Assembly: GCA_032719365.1 (NCBI GenBank)
Contig: CM064868.1
Span: 13,550,235-13,614,234 of the forward strand
Direction of reading: 5' to 3'
Source: Prinsepia uniflora
Lineage: Eukaryota > Streptophyta > Magnoliopsida > Rosales > Rosaceae
DNA length: 64,000 nucleotides
Shown in pieces: positions 11,569-23,068 of this stretch. The notes under the pieces were generated by a model. The model was given only the letters and a program-made list of their open reading frames with translations, searched no databases and was not told the origin of the DNA. Position 1 is the first letter of the stretch; every line of letters starts with the position of its first letter. A program made the position numbers and the translations under genes.

Positions 11569-12502
11569 ATGACCACCCAGAATTACGAGTGCATTGACTG
11601 CAGCATAAGTTGTTGCAAGATGTGGCATCTGATCAAAACAATGCATGAACAAGCTAAGTATTGTAAAAAAGAAAAATATTTCTGCATGATATTTAACAGA
11701 GGAGGATACAAGTGACCGAAAATCTTAAGACCAGGCACAAATAGTTACCTGTCCAGGTCCACCACCATATCCACCAGTAAGGTTTTGCAGCAAGGGAAGA
11801 CAAAACTATTAGGATTCAAACCCGTAATGTGATTGTCTATCATCATGATTTCAGCATTAAGCAATGTGAATGACTGGCCAAGGAATACAAATTTTAAGTG
11901 GTCATGTTCATATCTATACCTGACAACGGTGGCTAAGGAAATCAGTAGTGTTAGTTTTCAGTTGGGCGTCAACAGACTCCCCTAGCAAAGCTAATGAGTG
12001 CAGAATCCAATAGCAAATCCAGGGACGTCTAACAAAACAAATAAAAATACAAACTTGAATCCAATTTTGCCTAGGTGGCTATATGTTTGTGAAAAGGAGA
12101 TGTAATTTTACTTACTGAGGATCGAAATCGGAAAGTGAGGTAGGGAGTTTTTGTTTGAGACTTGTAGTTAGGTACTCTATGTGATTATCACGCTCAAGTT
12201 CCAACCTTTATAAGAAAAAATCATTGAAATTGTCTATGTGATCAACAATAGTAACAGTAAAACATTTAACCTAATCCTAACTATAACCCCAGCTAGAAAA
12301 AGTATTGGCAGTGGCATTCTAGATGGAGATTGGAAAGAGTAAGTATATAATTGATATTGAGGCTGAATTGATTGTCTTATATGAGCGATTGAGCGTTACC
12401 GGGAAGGCTGTGGAAGAGTTGGTAGATACGAAAGACATCCGTCTCTACCTTCCATTGCTTGCTCTGAGTCAATGTTCCAGAGGCGACTGCCGACGGCATC
12501 AT

Positions 12503-12662
12503 CTCTTTCTACTCTCTCACTTCACAAAGTCACTGCCGCACCCAAACAAAAAACACAAAACAAAAAATTCACTCTTTCTTTCACTTTGTGCTTTGAGTTT
12601 GTGCTTTAAGCTTGGAGCTTGAGTGTTTAAATACAAGGAAATATTTTTTAATTTGGATTCCT
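12503..12662. promoter_or_regulatory. Upstream region of the farnesyltransferase pseudogene
   Basis: Old 5' flank between the pseudogene start and the Cassandra LTR. Only AT- and pyrimidine-rich sequence is visible and no clear element can be assigned. The pseudogene and the POLLENLESS3-like gene are divergently arranged around this interval. Confidence 0.3.
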
Positions 12663-12991
12663 TGTAAGACCTGTGTCCTGGAGGGAACGGTGAACAATCC
12701 CACATTCCTGCGAGGGGGACTGGTCTGAGAGAGGATGGTGGTGTGCCTTAAAGGTGTAAGCACACACCTATCTAGCATGAGGCCTTTTGGGAGCTCAGTG
12801 AATTTGGGGGGATTGGAACCCCAAAATTAAGCGAGTTGAGACTGGTGCAATTCCATGATGGGTGACCCCCTGGGAAGTTGCACCGTGAGCTTCCGAAAAC
12901 AATACCGTGAGGGCAAGGGCAAGAAGGTCCAAAACGGACAATATCGTGCTAGATGAATCGGGACCTGACAGAGGAGGGTCGGGTCCTGACA
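12663..12991 (+). mobile_element. Cassandra-type TRIM solo LTR
   Basis: A 329-bp unit from TGTAAGACC to GGGTCCTGACA with a perfect 5-bp TSD, TTCCT, at 12658-12662 and 12992-12996. It holds a stretch strongly resembling plant 5S rRNA, which is the defining property of Cassandra elements. No internal region or second LTR is present, so it is a solo LTR. It lies in the intergenic space between the farnesyltransferase pseudogene and the POLLENLESS3-like gene. Confidence 0.92.
12811..12884 (+). other. 5S-rRNA-like domain inside the Cassandra LTR
   Basis: Contains AATTAAGCGAGTTGAG, matching the 5S box A region (AGTTAAGCGTGCTTGG), and GATGGGTGACCCCCTGGGAAG, matching the 5S box C and 3' end (GATGGGTGACCTCCTGGGAAG). 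In Cassandra these are pol III promoter elements. It is not a 5S gene: the flanks are LTR sequence and the middle has diverged. Confidence 0.85.
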
Positions 12992-13171
12992 TTCCTAGTC
13001 CGACTGGGGATAAAATACAGTCAAACTTTACCCAAATTGGGTGGGAATAGGGATGGAGTGGAGATGATACCTTTTCTACGACTGGATTCTAAACACAAAA
13101 AACGTTCAGTGGGTTTAGACCGAAACATGAGCGCTATTCGAAAACCGAAAAAGAATGCAGAAAGGCCGAGC

Positions 13172-13185
13172 TTGGCACGTGCCAA
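13172..13185. promoter_or_regulatory. Perfect G-box palindrome upstream of the POLLENLESS3-like gene
   Basis: TTGGCACGTGCCAA is a perfect 14-bp palindrome around CACGTG, the core bound by plant bZIP and bHLH factors. It lies about 400 bp before the start codon and abuts three tandem 24-bp repeats. A TATA-like ATTATAAA follows at 13273-13280. Function is inferred. Confidence 0.5.
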
Positions 13186-13252
13186 ACCAATGTGTGAATG
13201 CGTTGCCAAACAAACGTGTGAATGCGTTGCCAAACAAACGTGTGAATGCGTC
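13181..13252 (+). repeat. Three tandem 24-bp repeats
   Basis: Units at 13181, 13205 and 13229; each begins GCCAAAC and ends GTGTGAATGCGT(T/C). Units 2 and 3 differ at one base. The array sits between the G-box and the TATA-like box of the POLLENLESS3-like gene, so its copy number could affect promoter spacing. Confidence 0.9.
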
Positions 13253-13584
13253 CGTAATCCCAACGGCTAGTAATTATAAACTTCTCTTTCTGCTACCACT
13301 TTCTCACTCACCTTCGCTTAACTTTCTACTTTTTCTTTTCACCATCTCTGTGATTTTCTCACCAATTCTCAGAAAACCCATAAACATTTTCCGGCAGAGG
13401 ACAAACTAACTAGATTTCCTTGTCTCCCCAAAACGCTTTCTCGCTCGATCGAGAAACGAGTCCGAACATTTTCCCCAGTCCCTAAAATCGCTTTCTTGGC
13501 GATTCAAGAAAAGGGTCAAAAGATTTTCCCGAAAAATCGATTTTTCTCCTGAGTAATTTTATAGATTTTCTCGTAAAATAGGCA

Positions 13585-16434
13585 ATGTGGACCAGAGAAA
13601 AGAGCGTCGTTACACAAGGGTTCTGGACTCCGCCTCCCACATGGAAATCACCACCGCCAAACCCTCCGATGATGCCGATGTCAGAGAGGAAGAGAACGTC
13701 GCCTTCAGATGACGAAGATTCTTTCCATTCATTGTACAAAGTGCCTGCTGGAGATTCTCCATACGTCCGAGCCAAGCAAGTTCAGGTAAACAAGTTTGAA
13801 TTTTTATTGGTACTCTGAATTTTTGATTTATTAAATTGGCGTTCAATTTTCTTTTTCGTTCTTTATTTTCAAAATTACCCGCTGCTCTCATTTCTTGGTA
13901 AATAATTTGACGTTTTACGCTTTGGTTTGTTCCGAAACTTATATTTTAGTGGAATGAATGAATTGATAGACCAATTTTGCACCTTATATTGGTTAATGAT
14001 CTTGGTATATTCTTACAATATCTGAATTGTTTGGTTGTTTTACTTATATGGTAGCCTGTAAAATGACCGCTCAAATGGGTAAACCCATTACTCAAAGAAT
14101 CTGTAAGTTTACTTAGAATGTTCATACCTTAGGGTTCTAACAAAAATCCACTAGTTTTTATATATAGAAAGGACCCATTTAGAATTTTCTGTTCTTATAA
14201 GAATGCATGCTCAAGGTTCCTTCTTTTTTCATTGTTATATGTGGTCCTTACGTTTTTTTTATCTTTAAATACAGTTGATTGACAAGGATCCAAGCAGGGC
14301 CATATCCCTCTTCTGGGCGGCTATAAATGCTGGGGATAGAGTTGATAGTGCCTTGAAAGACATGGCAATTGTAATGAAACAATTGAATCGAGCTGAGGAG
14401 GCAATTGAAGCCATCAAATCGTTTCGTCATCTCTGCCCCTTTGATGCTCAGGAATCTCTTAACAATGTCTTAGTTGAACTGTACAAGGTAAAAGTACTCC
14501 ATTTCTGCACCAAGTTACTTATATTTCACTATCACCTTTGTTTGAGGTTTATGGTTGGGGATTTGATTAAGGGAGTTTATTTTAAATGCCGTTGGTTAGA
14601 AATCTGGTTTGAGTTGACGTAGTTGATGTTTGTACTGGACTTAAATTAGGCCATGTGTTGGCTTCCTAGGCCAAATTGCATTGTTAATTGAAAATCAGAA
14701 ATTCCTAGCCTTTGGCCTTTTAATATCAATCTTCTATTTATCTCCTTTGGTTCTGCATCAGTAGCTCATATATACGAGACTGAAAACAGCTTATATGCAT
14801 TTAGTTCTGAATGCTGGCTTCTACATCTATTTCTGCAATGTATATCTGAATAAGGACAAAATATTTTGAGGTATCTCAAGCCGCTGCAATACGGCTATTG
14901 CAATTGTGTATCTTTGTTTCGGTGCATGTATGTTTATGCATTGCTAAATATGTGGTACATTTACCGGTTATGCAGAGGGCGGGAAGGATTGAAGAAGAGA
15001 TTGGAATGCTTCAATCCAAATTGAAACACATTGATGAAGGTATGGCTTTTGGTGGAAGGAAGACAAAGACTGCAAGGTCTCAGGGGAAGAAGGTTCAAAT
15101 TACTGTTGTACAAGAGAGAGCAAGGTGAGTTAAACAGTTCTAATTCTTTTTACTATTTTGACCACAAAGTTCTACATAACAAAAACGACTTGGATTCTCT
15201 ATCAATGCAGAATACTAGGAAACTTGGCCTGGGCTTACTTGCAGCAAGGCAATTACAAAACTGCCGAGGAATATTACATGTAAGTTACCTTACATCCTTC
15301 TTTATACACTTAAATATGAAACCATATATTAAAAATATGTATATGATTTGTTTTATTGAAACATTTTATCTCAGGAAAGCTCTGTCATTGGAGCCGGATA
15401 AGAACAAGCAGTGCAATTTAGCAATCTGCTTGATGCACATGAACAGAATTCCAGAAGCAAAATCTCTGCTTCAAGTTGTAAGAGCTTCAGCTGGAAATAA
15501 ACCAATGGATGAATCTTATGCCAAGTCCTTCGAGCGTTCTTTTGAAATGCTGACTGAATTAGAGGCATCGTCAGTTTTAAGGCCAATCTCACAGGATCAG
15601 AACTGCTACAAAGAAAACGGCGGTCAGCGTCATGTTTCTAGGAAACTGTTCTCCAGAAAGCAGGCAGATGGACCTGAACAAGAGACATTATCTGTTGATA
15701 AGTGGAAGAGAGATTGTTATTTCCAAAGCTCATGTGAAAGCAGGCCCAGCTTTTCCAACAGAATGAAGGAAAATCGGTATGGCATAGTTGGAACAGCAAC
15801 AAGTCCGAATGCAAAATCATATTTTTCTCCAGCTCCTGCTATATGGAATCCAGAAGTTCCATTTACACAACCAAGAAGAAGTTCATGGTGTTTTAATGAT
15901 GGACAACAGAAGAGAGAAATATGGCGATGTGATGATGGCAATTCCAATAAAAAACCTTCATCTGAGCAATGTTCAAGAGCAGAAAACGGCCGAGCAAGAA
16001 TTGTTAGAAGTCTTAATGAAGATTTGCTAGCTACAACCACAGGAAAGCCAGAAGTTGCCTTTCAAAACTCAGATTTAAGAAGACCTGAAGGAGATGCATC
16101 AGTTCGATCTGTTTTGCAGCCTATATCAAGTGAAAATGAAGCCACTGCAGTCAATTCTTCTCAGAATACTATGAAGAAAAGTTGGGCGGATTTGGTTGAG
16201 GAAGAAGAAAAACTGCTCAATGGAATAACTGAGTACTTGGATCTTTCGAATGGCGAAGCATATGGAAAGGCTGAATCAGCAAGGAGCTCTGCTGTGCGCT
16301 CTTTGAGGTTTGATAAGCAGGAGAAGCCGGATTATACGTCACCATCTCCAGATGCAAATGGAAACTCGAACTGCGGCATGAGAAAACGGATGCAGATTTT
16401 CCAGGAAATCACTGAATGTGGGGATAGTCGATGA
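13585..16434 (+). CDS. POLLENLESS3/TDM1-like TPR protein
   Basis: Exons by splice signals: 13585-13785, 14275-14487, 14976-15124, 15211-15279, 15375-16434, giving 563 codons in phase. The N terminus MWTREKSVVTQGFWTPPPTW and the region KVPAGDSPYVRAKQVQ are hallmarks of the family. TPR-like helices span roughly residues 70-235 (DPSRAISLFWAAINAGDRVDSALKDMAIVMKQLNR; RKTKTARSQGKK; ALSLEPDKNKQCNLAICLM). The long C-terminal part is low complexity until two conserved blocks, KKSWADLVEEEEKLL and MRKRMQIFQEIT. TDM1 in Arabidopsis acts in exit from meiosis and is regulated by CDK at an N-terminal Thr-Pro; an equivalent T15-P16 is present. Which paralogue this is cannot be told, so a meiotic role is inference. 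Confidence 0.9.
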
Positions 16435-17300
16435 GCTTTTGATTCAGAACCTGCTGCAGACAGAGATCAAATGTCAATGTCTCAGAGAAACTTGAGTGTT
16501 TGTTTTAGGCCAAGTGATATAGTGTAAAGGGGTTTTTGATACAAAGTGTACATTTCTTTTTTGGTCATTGGATTGAGAAAGAAGGAACCAATAACTTGTT
16601 GCTCCTTCAGTTACTCTAGTTATAAATCAAGGAAATGGATTAATGCATTCATTATTTTTATGTTTAAAGGACAAAATTCAAAAGTTCAAAGTATAAAAGA
16701 TGAAAGCTATATGACAATTGACAAAGAAATGCAATATAAAAAATTAAAATTGGGAATTTTTAAGTAACACATATCAAGTAGTGCATTCCATCTAGTCCTT
16801 GGGCAACTCTGTTATATTAGTCTTGTGGTGGGACTGGTGTCTAATATGTTCATATACCCGTACGGTGGAACGTAGCCGAATCTGTTTCGACCATTCGCTA
16901 GGTTGCTTTGGAAATTAAATAACCTAATACTACTGTACTAGCCAATGACATGCACACTGCCAGGCACCAACGTTAAAGGCAACGCCGTCGTCTTTCCGAT
17001 AACCCTCCCCTTTCCCTCCTCTCCTCCTCCCCGTTCCAAGCAACACCATAGCCCCCATATCCAGGCAGTAACTCCTCAGATGCGACCTCTGCACCCACCC
17101 AACCCAGAAACCAGCCACCAAGTCGCAAGCCGATAAAACCCCAGCCCCATCGACAAATTTGAGGAGCAAAACTGTTGCCTTTTTGCTTTTACGAGGAACT
17201 CCCCCAAATTCCTCAGCATTCTCTCTTCGTTGCCAAAAGCTCACCTACATCACTATTAGGCTGTCTCAGTGGTCTCTTGTTACTTGAACGAACGCGAAAG
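16435..17300. other. Intergenic region between POLLENLESS3-like and histidinol dehydrogenase genes
   Basis: The first few hundred bases should be the 3' UTR of the upstream gene. 16980-17130 is unusually C-rich (TCCCC/CCTCC runs). No gene, RNA or mobile element was recognised. Confidence 0.4.
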
Positions 17301-17448
17301 CTCTATAAAAGTTCAAGCTTTTCAATCTTCATTTTCTCTCGACTTCAGTAACTCTCTCACTCTCACCCATTTCGCTCTATAAAAGTTCAAGCTTTTCAAT
17401 CTTCATTTTCTCTCGACTCCAGTGACTCTCTCACTCTCACCAAATACC
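17301..17448 (+). promoter_or_regulatory. Duplicated core promoter of the histidinol dehydrogenase gene
   Basis: A 74-bp block is repeated in tandem (starting 17301 and 17375) with only a few differences. Each copy begins with a TATA box, CTCTATAAAAG, followed by a CT-rich stretch ending CTCTCACTCTCACC. The start codon is at 17648 and a 5' UTR intron is likely (donor GTAATC at 17498, acceptor TTTAG at 17626). Confidence 0.7.
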
Positions 17449-17647
17449 CTATTGGCTTACGGTCACTCATCGCCGTGACACTGCTTACCAATTGCAGGTA
17501 ATCTAAAATTTTCGTGTCTGCAAAAGTTCAGAAAGGACAATTTTCTTTTAATTTTATCTACCGTTTCTCATCAGCCAAACAATATACAATAATTTTTTTT
17601 ATGCTATATATTTAATATCGATTTAGTTGGTCTGATTGAAGGCGGTG

Positions 17648-20600
17648 ATGGGCAGTCAGATTCTGTGTTTTAATCGCAGCAGCAGCCACTGTTTTATCGA
17701 ACGACAATCTCATCCATTAATCGCTGCTCAGAAAGCTTACAATCTTCTTCTTCGACGAGGTATGACTTCCCCATTTGGTTGCTTTCTGTGACTTTGATAT
17801 CAAAATACAATGCTTATTTGAAATAGTGAATTTTATTCAACCAGATGATAAACTTTAAGCATTTATCTCAAGTCATTTCAGTAGCTGTAAGCATTTCTTC
17901 TGTATTGTAATTATATCAAAGCTAGTAATTTTCTTATACTTTGGGCATTCTTGATCGTTTTTGTTTATGTGCTGACCATTTAGTTTAAATTTATATTCAT
18001 TTTTACATTGTATGCCAAAATTAAAGTTAGTATAGTGCTTTTTAGTATCGGATTGACTTGAAGTTTGGTAGAAATGGGTGCATGATTAGAGAATACTTAT
18101 TAATTGCATCAAAAACACGAATCCTTTAGAAAGTTACTCTGCGGTCTACAAGCTAATTTGTTTTACCTTTATGTCAATTGATCCATGCATGTGTGCATAT
18201 GGAAAATAAAGACATGTATATAATTAAAAGGTACACATATGCGTATGCAAATTATGTGGAAAATGATACACGCATATACAAGCTGATTAAGCTTTGGAAT
18301 CTGTTTCCTGACCCTGAAATTTAATGGAATCTGTTTCTTGAACCAGAGATTTAATACTATTTCTTATTAGTACTTATTTCTTGATATTCTAAAGTTGACT
18401 GTTGGTAGGGATTGCTCGTAAGGGGATAACTTGCTCAATGAAGTCTTACAGGTTATCTGAACTATCTCCGCCTGAGGTTGAATGCCTTAAAGCTCGTCCT
18501 CGAGTCGATTTTTCTTCAATTTTTAGCACGGTGAGACTTTCTTTTGTTCCGAAATCCTGGCATTTCTTTGAGAACATGACTATTTGGTATTTAAATTCTT
18601 AAATGAAATAGCTCATCAATTATAGTGGCTATTCTTGGTTAGGTCAACCCAATAGTTGACGATGTTCGTAAAAGAGGCGATGCTGCAATTAAGGAGTAAG
18701 TACTTTTTTTATTTTTTTCCCTTTCATGTAAATGTTTTTCTATGGGGTCAATTTCAAAAAGGTACCACAACTATAAAAATTGGATGTTTTGTATCCGAAC
18801 TATACTGTTAAAAAGACAGGTGTGAAGGCAATAATCCAGTCAGCTTATGAGGTGGCCAAAATTAGAAGGGCATTTTTGTCATTCTCCTCCGTTCTTCATC
18901 TTCTTCATCAATCATCAATCATCAATCATCATCTCATCTTCATCAATCCCCTTTTTCCTCTTCCCCAATTCTGCGTGTAGGTTGGGTACAAAATCCCCAA
19001 TTCAGCTTATAGGTTGGTACAAAATCCAATTTCTATAGTTGGGGTACCTTTTTGAAATCGACCATATAGTTTGGGTACTTTTATATAGTTTTTCCCTTTT
19101 TTATTGGTATTATTGATTTATATGAACATGTGCAGAAATTTTACCAAGGAGTTCATTGTTTTAACATTTTAATTATTTCTCTCACACAGATATACTGCAA
19201 GGTTTGACAAAGTTGAACTGGATAATATGGTTGTAGAAGTAGCTGACCTTCCGGATCCAGAGGTATTTCTATTTGGACATGTATTATAGCTTCAAGAAAA
19301 GTTATTTATGTTTTCAATTCTGATATTTTCCTCATGCAGCTTGATGCAACTATTCGAGAAGCATTTGATGTGGCATATGACAATATATATGCATTTCATT
19401 TAGCTCAGAAATCAGCTGAGAAAAGTGTTGAGAACATGAAGGTAAGTCAATATTGCAGCTTGCTTCTTCCTATAAACATAGCCTTTTAAGTACTTTAAAC
19501 TTTCAGGGTGTCAAATGTAAACGGGTTGCGAGAAGCATTGGTTCTGTGGGCATTTATGTTCCTGGAGGAACTGCAGTTTTACCTTCCACGGCTCTGATGC
19601 TTTCAATTGTAAGTTGATCATGTTTTCTGTAAAAGTAGTTTTTGGCAATGCATCATCTATGTCAGGTTATTGATTATTAACTCAAAAAGATTTGATACTC
19701 ATCTTTTTTATTATATATACCAGCCTGCACAGATTGCTGGATGTAAAACTGTTGTTCTTGCAACTCCTCCAAGTCAGGATAGCATCATATGCAAGGTGAT
19801 TCTTGCTTTGGACAAAATGCATTATGATGGGAATGGAGCATTGATCATTTTTGTTTTGCTCCTCAGGAAGTTCTGTATTGTGCTAAGAAGGCTGGTGTAA
19901 CTCACATCCTTAAAGCTGGTGGTGCTCAGGTCAATGAACACTGCAAATCTACTTATATGGTTTATCTCATACAGCAGTCTAATTTTTTTTTTTATTTACT
20001 TTACAGGCGATATCTGCTATGGCTTGGGGTACGGAATCTTGCCCAAAGGTGTCAGTTTCTCATTATTTTTTTTATTGAACTGTTCATAGCTTATGCAGAT
20101 TTTGTACAAGGCCTTATCTTTGTTGCTAAGTTCATACATCCTGAGAAGGATTTCTTTTGACAATATTGAGAATCCGTATCGGAAAAAACAGATGAGAAAA
20201 ATTAGTTTTGGCTCTTATGATGTAGTTTTCTTTTAAATTTCATAAAAAAATTCCTTTTCTTATCTCACTTTTGTTCCCAATAAATGCAGGTCGAAAAAAT
20301 TTTTGGCCCTGGAAATCAGTATGTCACTGCTGCAAAAATGATTCTTCAGGTACGCATGCTTACAATTTTTGAAGGGTAGAAATTGGAGTTAAGGGGGTTC
20401 ATTTCATTTACAACCCTGAATTGACTACCCCTTCTAACTATCTTAACAGAACAGTGAAGCCATGGTTTCAATTGACATGCCTGCGGGCCCTTCAGAAGTT
20501 TTGGTCATTACTGATAAACATGCCAGTCCTGTTCATATTGCTGCAGATTTACTTTCTCAGGTGATTCCTTGTTCTGCAATGCTCATTAAGTTTTTGATGG

Positions 20601-23068
20601 GTCACTTTCACAGTGAAAGGTTCATGTTGTTCAGTTGTGGTTCATTTTTTTCTTCCGTGACTTAATGGCAAACACAACTGTATGAAGTGTTACCATATGA
20701 CAGGTCTAGTTTGATTGTATATAGTAAAATATATTCCAATATCCCTGCCTGATAAATTCCAAATCTAGAATTGAAACTTGTGTCTAAGTTCTTTAATTAC
20801 TCTTTGACCAAAACAGAGAAAAATTCTTAGATTACCCAGCTGGTTAAATACCTATGAGGATCGCTTTGGATGATGATTGGTAATCTGTAAGAGTACCATA
20901 CTTCATTTAACAAAATGAATGGAATCTTCTTTTGGGGCCACTGAATTTGAACTGTCGGATAATTTATGAATAAGTGCCATATACTGGATCACCATATAGA
21001 TGTGTTCAATATAGGGTGCAAGAATGGAATTAGATTTGTTCTGAGATTCTGGCAGAAAATATGGATTCATGTGTGCTGATTGGTCGAGTGGCCTAAGTAC
21101 TTGGATGAGTTTGGTCTGAATATTCTATAGCAATTACATTTAGTGGAGAGGGCTGACATATCCAAATATCCTTGTTTGGAGTTCATAACAGTTAGGCATA
21201 AATGGATTTATTTTTGGCTTTGAGTTTGATTGATATGTGAAATATTCTATGATTGAGATGTCTGAAGAACCCAACTATCCTTGTAGAGAACAAGAGTTTT
21301 ACTTGCAACTTGCAACATTTTAGTTGCTTGTGAGTGGAATGTCTTTTCTTTAACTCAGTTCAACTATGCTCCTTTACATATTGAATATCTAGGATCTGAA
21401 TCAATTTCGGTTTCTGAAATGGCTTCAAGTAGGACTACTATGTAATCCACAATCCCCTATATAAGATTTGACATAGGACAGATCTGAAGCCTACGATTTA
21501 GCAAACTAGCAGAAGCGAACTTTAAGAAAACAAACATAAAATTTAAAAGCTAGGTCTGGATTCACTCCAGCTGCTTCACACCAAAACTTGGTTTCACACC
21601 AAAATAGTCTGGAATCGCTCCAGGGGCTTCGCACCCAAAATAATCCTTTCGCAGGAAAATATTCTCAAACTTTATTCATAAACTCATCTCCCTTCCATTG
21701 AATTACAATGGGGTTTTTATAGGGAATTAAACAACTAGAAACCCTAATTAAACTGGAATTAGAAAGAACATCCTAATCCTAGTAGAACATGGGAACATGC
21801 CCACTCCTAATTAAAACAGAAAACAAATAAACTAATCCTAATAGAACATGGAAACATGTCTATTCCTTATTAAAACATAAAACAGAAAAATACTAAAACC
21901 CTAAAGACTAAATTGTCCTTGACCATTATGCATCAAGATTTCTAGCTTTCTAGCTTTCGCTAAAGTATATGAATCTTAGTACAAAGAGGCACATTTGTTA
22001 TTTGTGCAAAACTTTTATTGCATGACATGATATCTACATGTTTCATGCGGCTAACCTGAAATATAAATAACTATCGCAATTTCAGGCTGAGCACGGCCCG
22101 GATAGTCAAGTTGTTCTTGTGATTGCTGGGGATGGTGTAGATTTTAAAGGAATAGAGGAGGAAATCAGCAAGCAGTGCCAATGCCTTCCAAGAGGACAGT
22201 TTGCCTTAAAAGCACTGAGCCACAGTTTCACAGTGTTTGCTCGTGATATGGTAGAGGTATGTCCTTGTATTATGACATCTAACAGTGTATCACTCGAGTC
22301 ACAATGAAGAAATTGATATAGTGATTAGTCGTCGTCAGGGGTATTATTGCATACAATTAAGTTTCTTTTTAATTTTTTTTTTAGGAAGATAGCATGGAAT
22401 CAATCTCATTGTATGTTGCTTTTGGGGGCGCAGAGTCTAGCAAGTTCTATTGAGTGAAACAATCATCGATCTAATAATGTGGCTACTTAAGAAGTGCATT
22501 TGATAAAAAGGAGCTTTTGTTTTTGTATATTGAATTATTGTATGTTCTCGTTGTGTGATTTTGTAACGAGACATGATGATACCTGTTTCAGGCTGTCTCT
22601 TTTTCAAACTTATATGCACCCGAGCATCTGATCATCAATGTAAAGGATGCAGAAAAGTGGGAGAGCTTCGTTGAGAATGCAGGTATAGTCCCTCAGACCG
22701 TTACTTTGACACCCCTTACTAGCTTCAGTCCCTTATCACTCTAAAATAATTAACTATCTGAGCTTTGATATTTTTCCCACGCAGGTTCTGTGTTCTTAGG
22801 GCAGTGGACACCAGAGAGTGTAGGAGACTATGCCAGTGGGACAAACCATGTCCTTCCAACATATGGGTATGCAAGGATGTACAGCGGTGTGTCTTTAGAC
22901 TCCTTTCTCAAGTACATGACAGTTCAGTCCTTGACAGAGGAAGGTCTGCAAAAGCTCGGCCCGTATGTTGCAACCATGGCTGAAGTTGAGGGACTAGAGG
23001 CTCACAAAAGAGCTGTAACCCTTAGACTTAAGGATATCGAAGCAAGGCAGGTTCCAAATGTGAGGTGA
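17648..23068 (+). CDS. HISN8: Histidinol dehydrogenase, plastid (HISN8)
   Basis: Catalyses the last two oxidations of histidine synthesis, L-histidinol to L-histidine with NAD+. Coding exons: 17648-17759, 18409-18530, 18643-18695, 19190-19262, 19340-19441, 19507-19608, 19724-19795, 19867-19929, 20007-20048, 20290-20349, 20450-20560, 22086-22256, 22592-22682, 22785-23068; all GT-AG and in phase, 485 codons. Residues 1 to about 35 are Ser-rich and basic, as in a plastid transit peptide. Zinc ligands expected from E. coli HisD are present: Q304 and H307 (LLSQAEH), D406 (VGDYASGTNHVLPT), H465 (LEAHKRAV). The catalytic pair is E372-H373 (YAPEHL), and the NAD-binding YVPGGTAVLPS is at about 202-212. 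Intron 3 carries a MITE and intron 11 (1.5 kb) repeat-like sequence. Appears functional. Confidence 0.95.
18745..19064. mobile_element. MITE in intron 3 of histidinol dehydrogenase
   Basis: Terminal inverted repeats of about 28 bp: GGTCAATTTCAAAAAGGTACC then CAACTATA at the left, and the inverse at the right ending at about 19063. The interior holds a second inverted motif pair (GGTTGGTACAAAATCC-like) and tandem ATCAATCATC repeats. No coding capacity. The target duplication is not clear, so the superfamily is open. Confidence 0.75.
21440..21960. repeat. Repeat-like segment in intron 11 of histidinol dehydrogenase
   Basis: AT-rich, with internal duplications: a CTGGATTCACTCCAG / CTGGAATCGCTCCAG pair near 21555-21625 and a roughly 65-bp unit (AATCCTAGTAGAACATGGGAAC / AATCCTAATAGAACATGGAAAC) repeated at about 21775 and 21835. 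Looks like part of an LTR, but ends and TSD were not found. Confidence 0.35.

Larger units (their letters stand above)
4330..12502 (-). pseudogene. ERA1: Protein farnesyltransferase subunit beta (ERA1/FTB-type) pseudogene
   Basis: In the family this subunit binds zinc and farnesyl diphosphate and joins farnesyl to CaaX cysteines. Readable minus-strand exons: 12381-12502 (MMPSAVASGTLTQSKQW...), 12116-12205, 11920-12028 (RPWICYWILHSLALLGES), 11749-11784 (NLTGGYGGGPGQ), 11569-11628 plus 7022-7049 (MPHLATTYAAVN...ALSSIN), 6859-6912 (MKHPSGGF), 6685-6736, 6137-6223 (GRTNKLVDGCYSFWQ), 5918-6074, 5672-5775, and 5374-5527 plus 4330-4408 (DWYHTCYCLSGLS to the stop). Zinc ligands D and C (VDGCY) and H (YHTCYC) remain. 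Lesions: exon 1 donor reads AT instead of GT; exon 4 acceptor appears to be CAA; Copia inserted in exon 5; about 60 codons between 6685 and 6223, including the EAHGGYTFCG region, absent; hAT inserted in the last exon. Joins keep phase, so the gene was once functional. Confidence 0.9.

Noticed and set aside
12811..12884. Possible 5S rRNA gene
   Set aside because: Only boxes A and C resemble 5S; it is embedded in a Cassandra LTR with its own TSD.
13181..13252. Short regular repeats as a possible CRISPR-like array
   Set aside because: No spacers; three contiguous 24-bp tandem units in a plant promoter.
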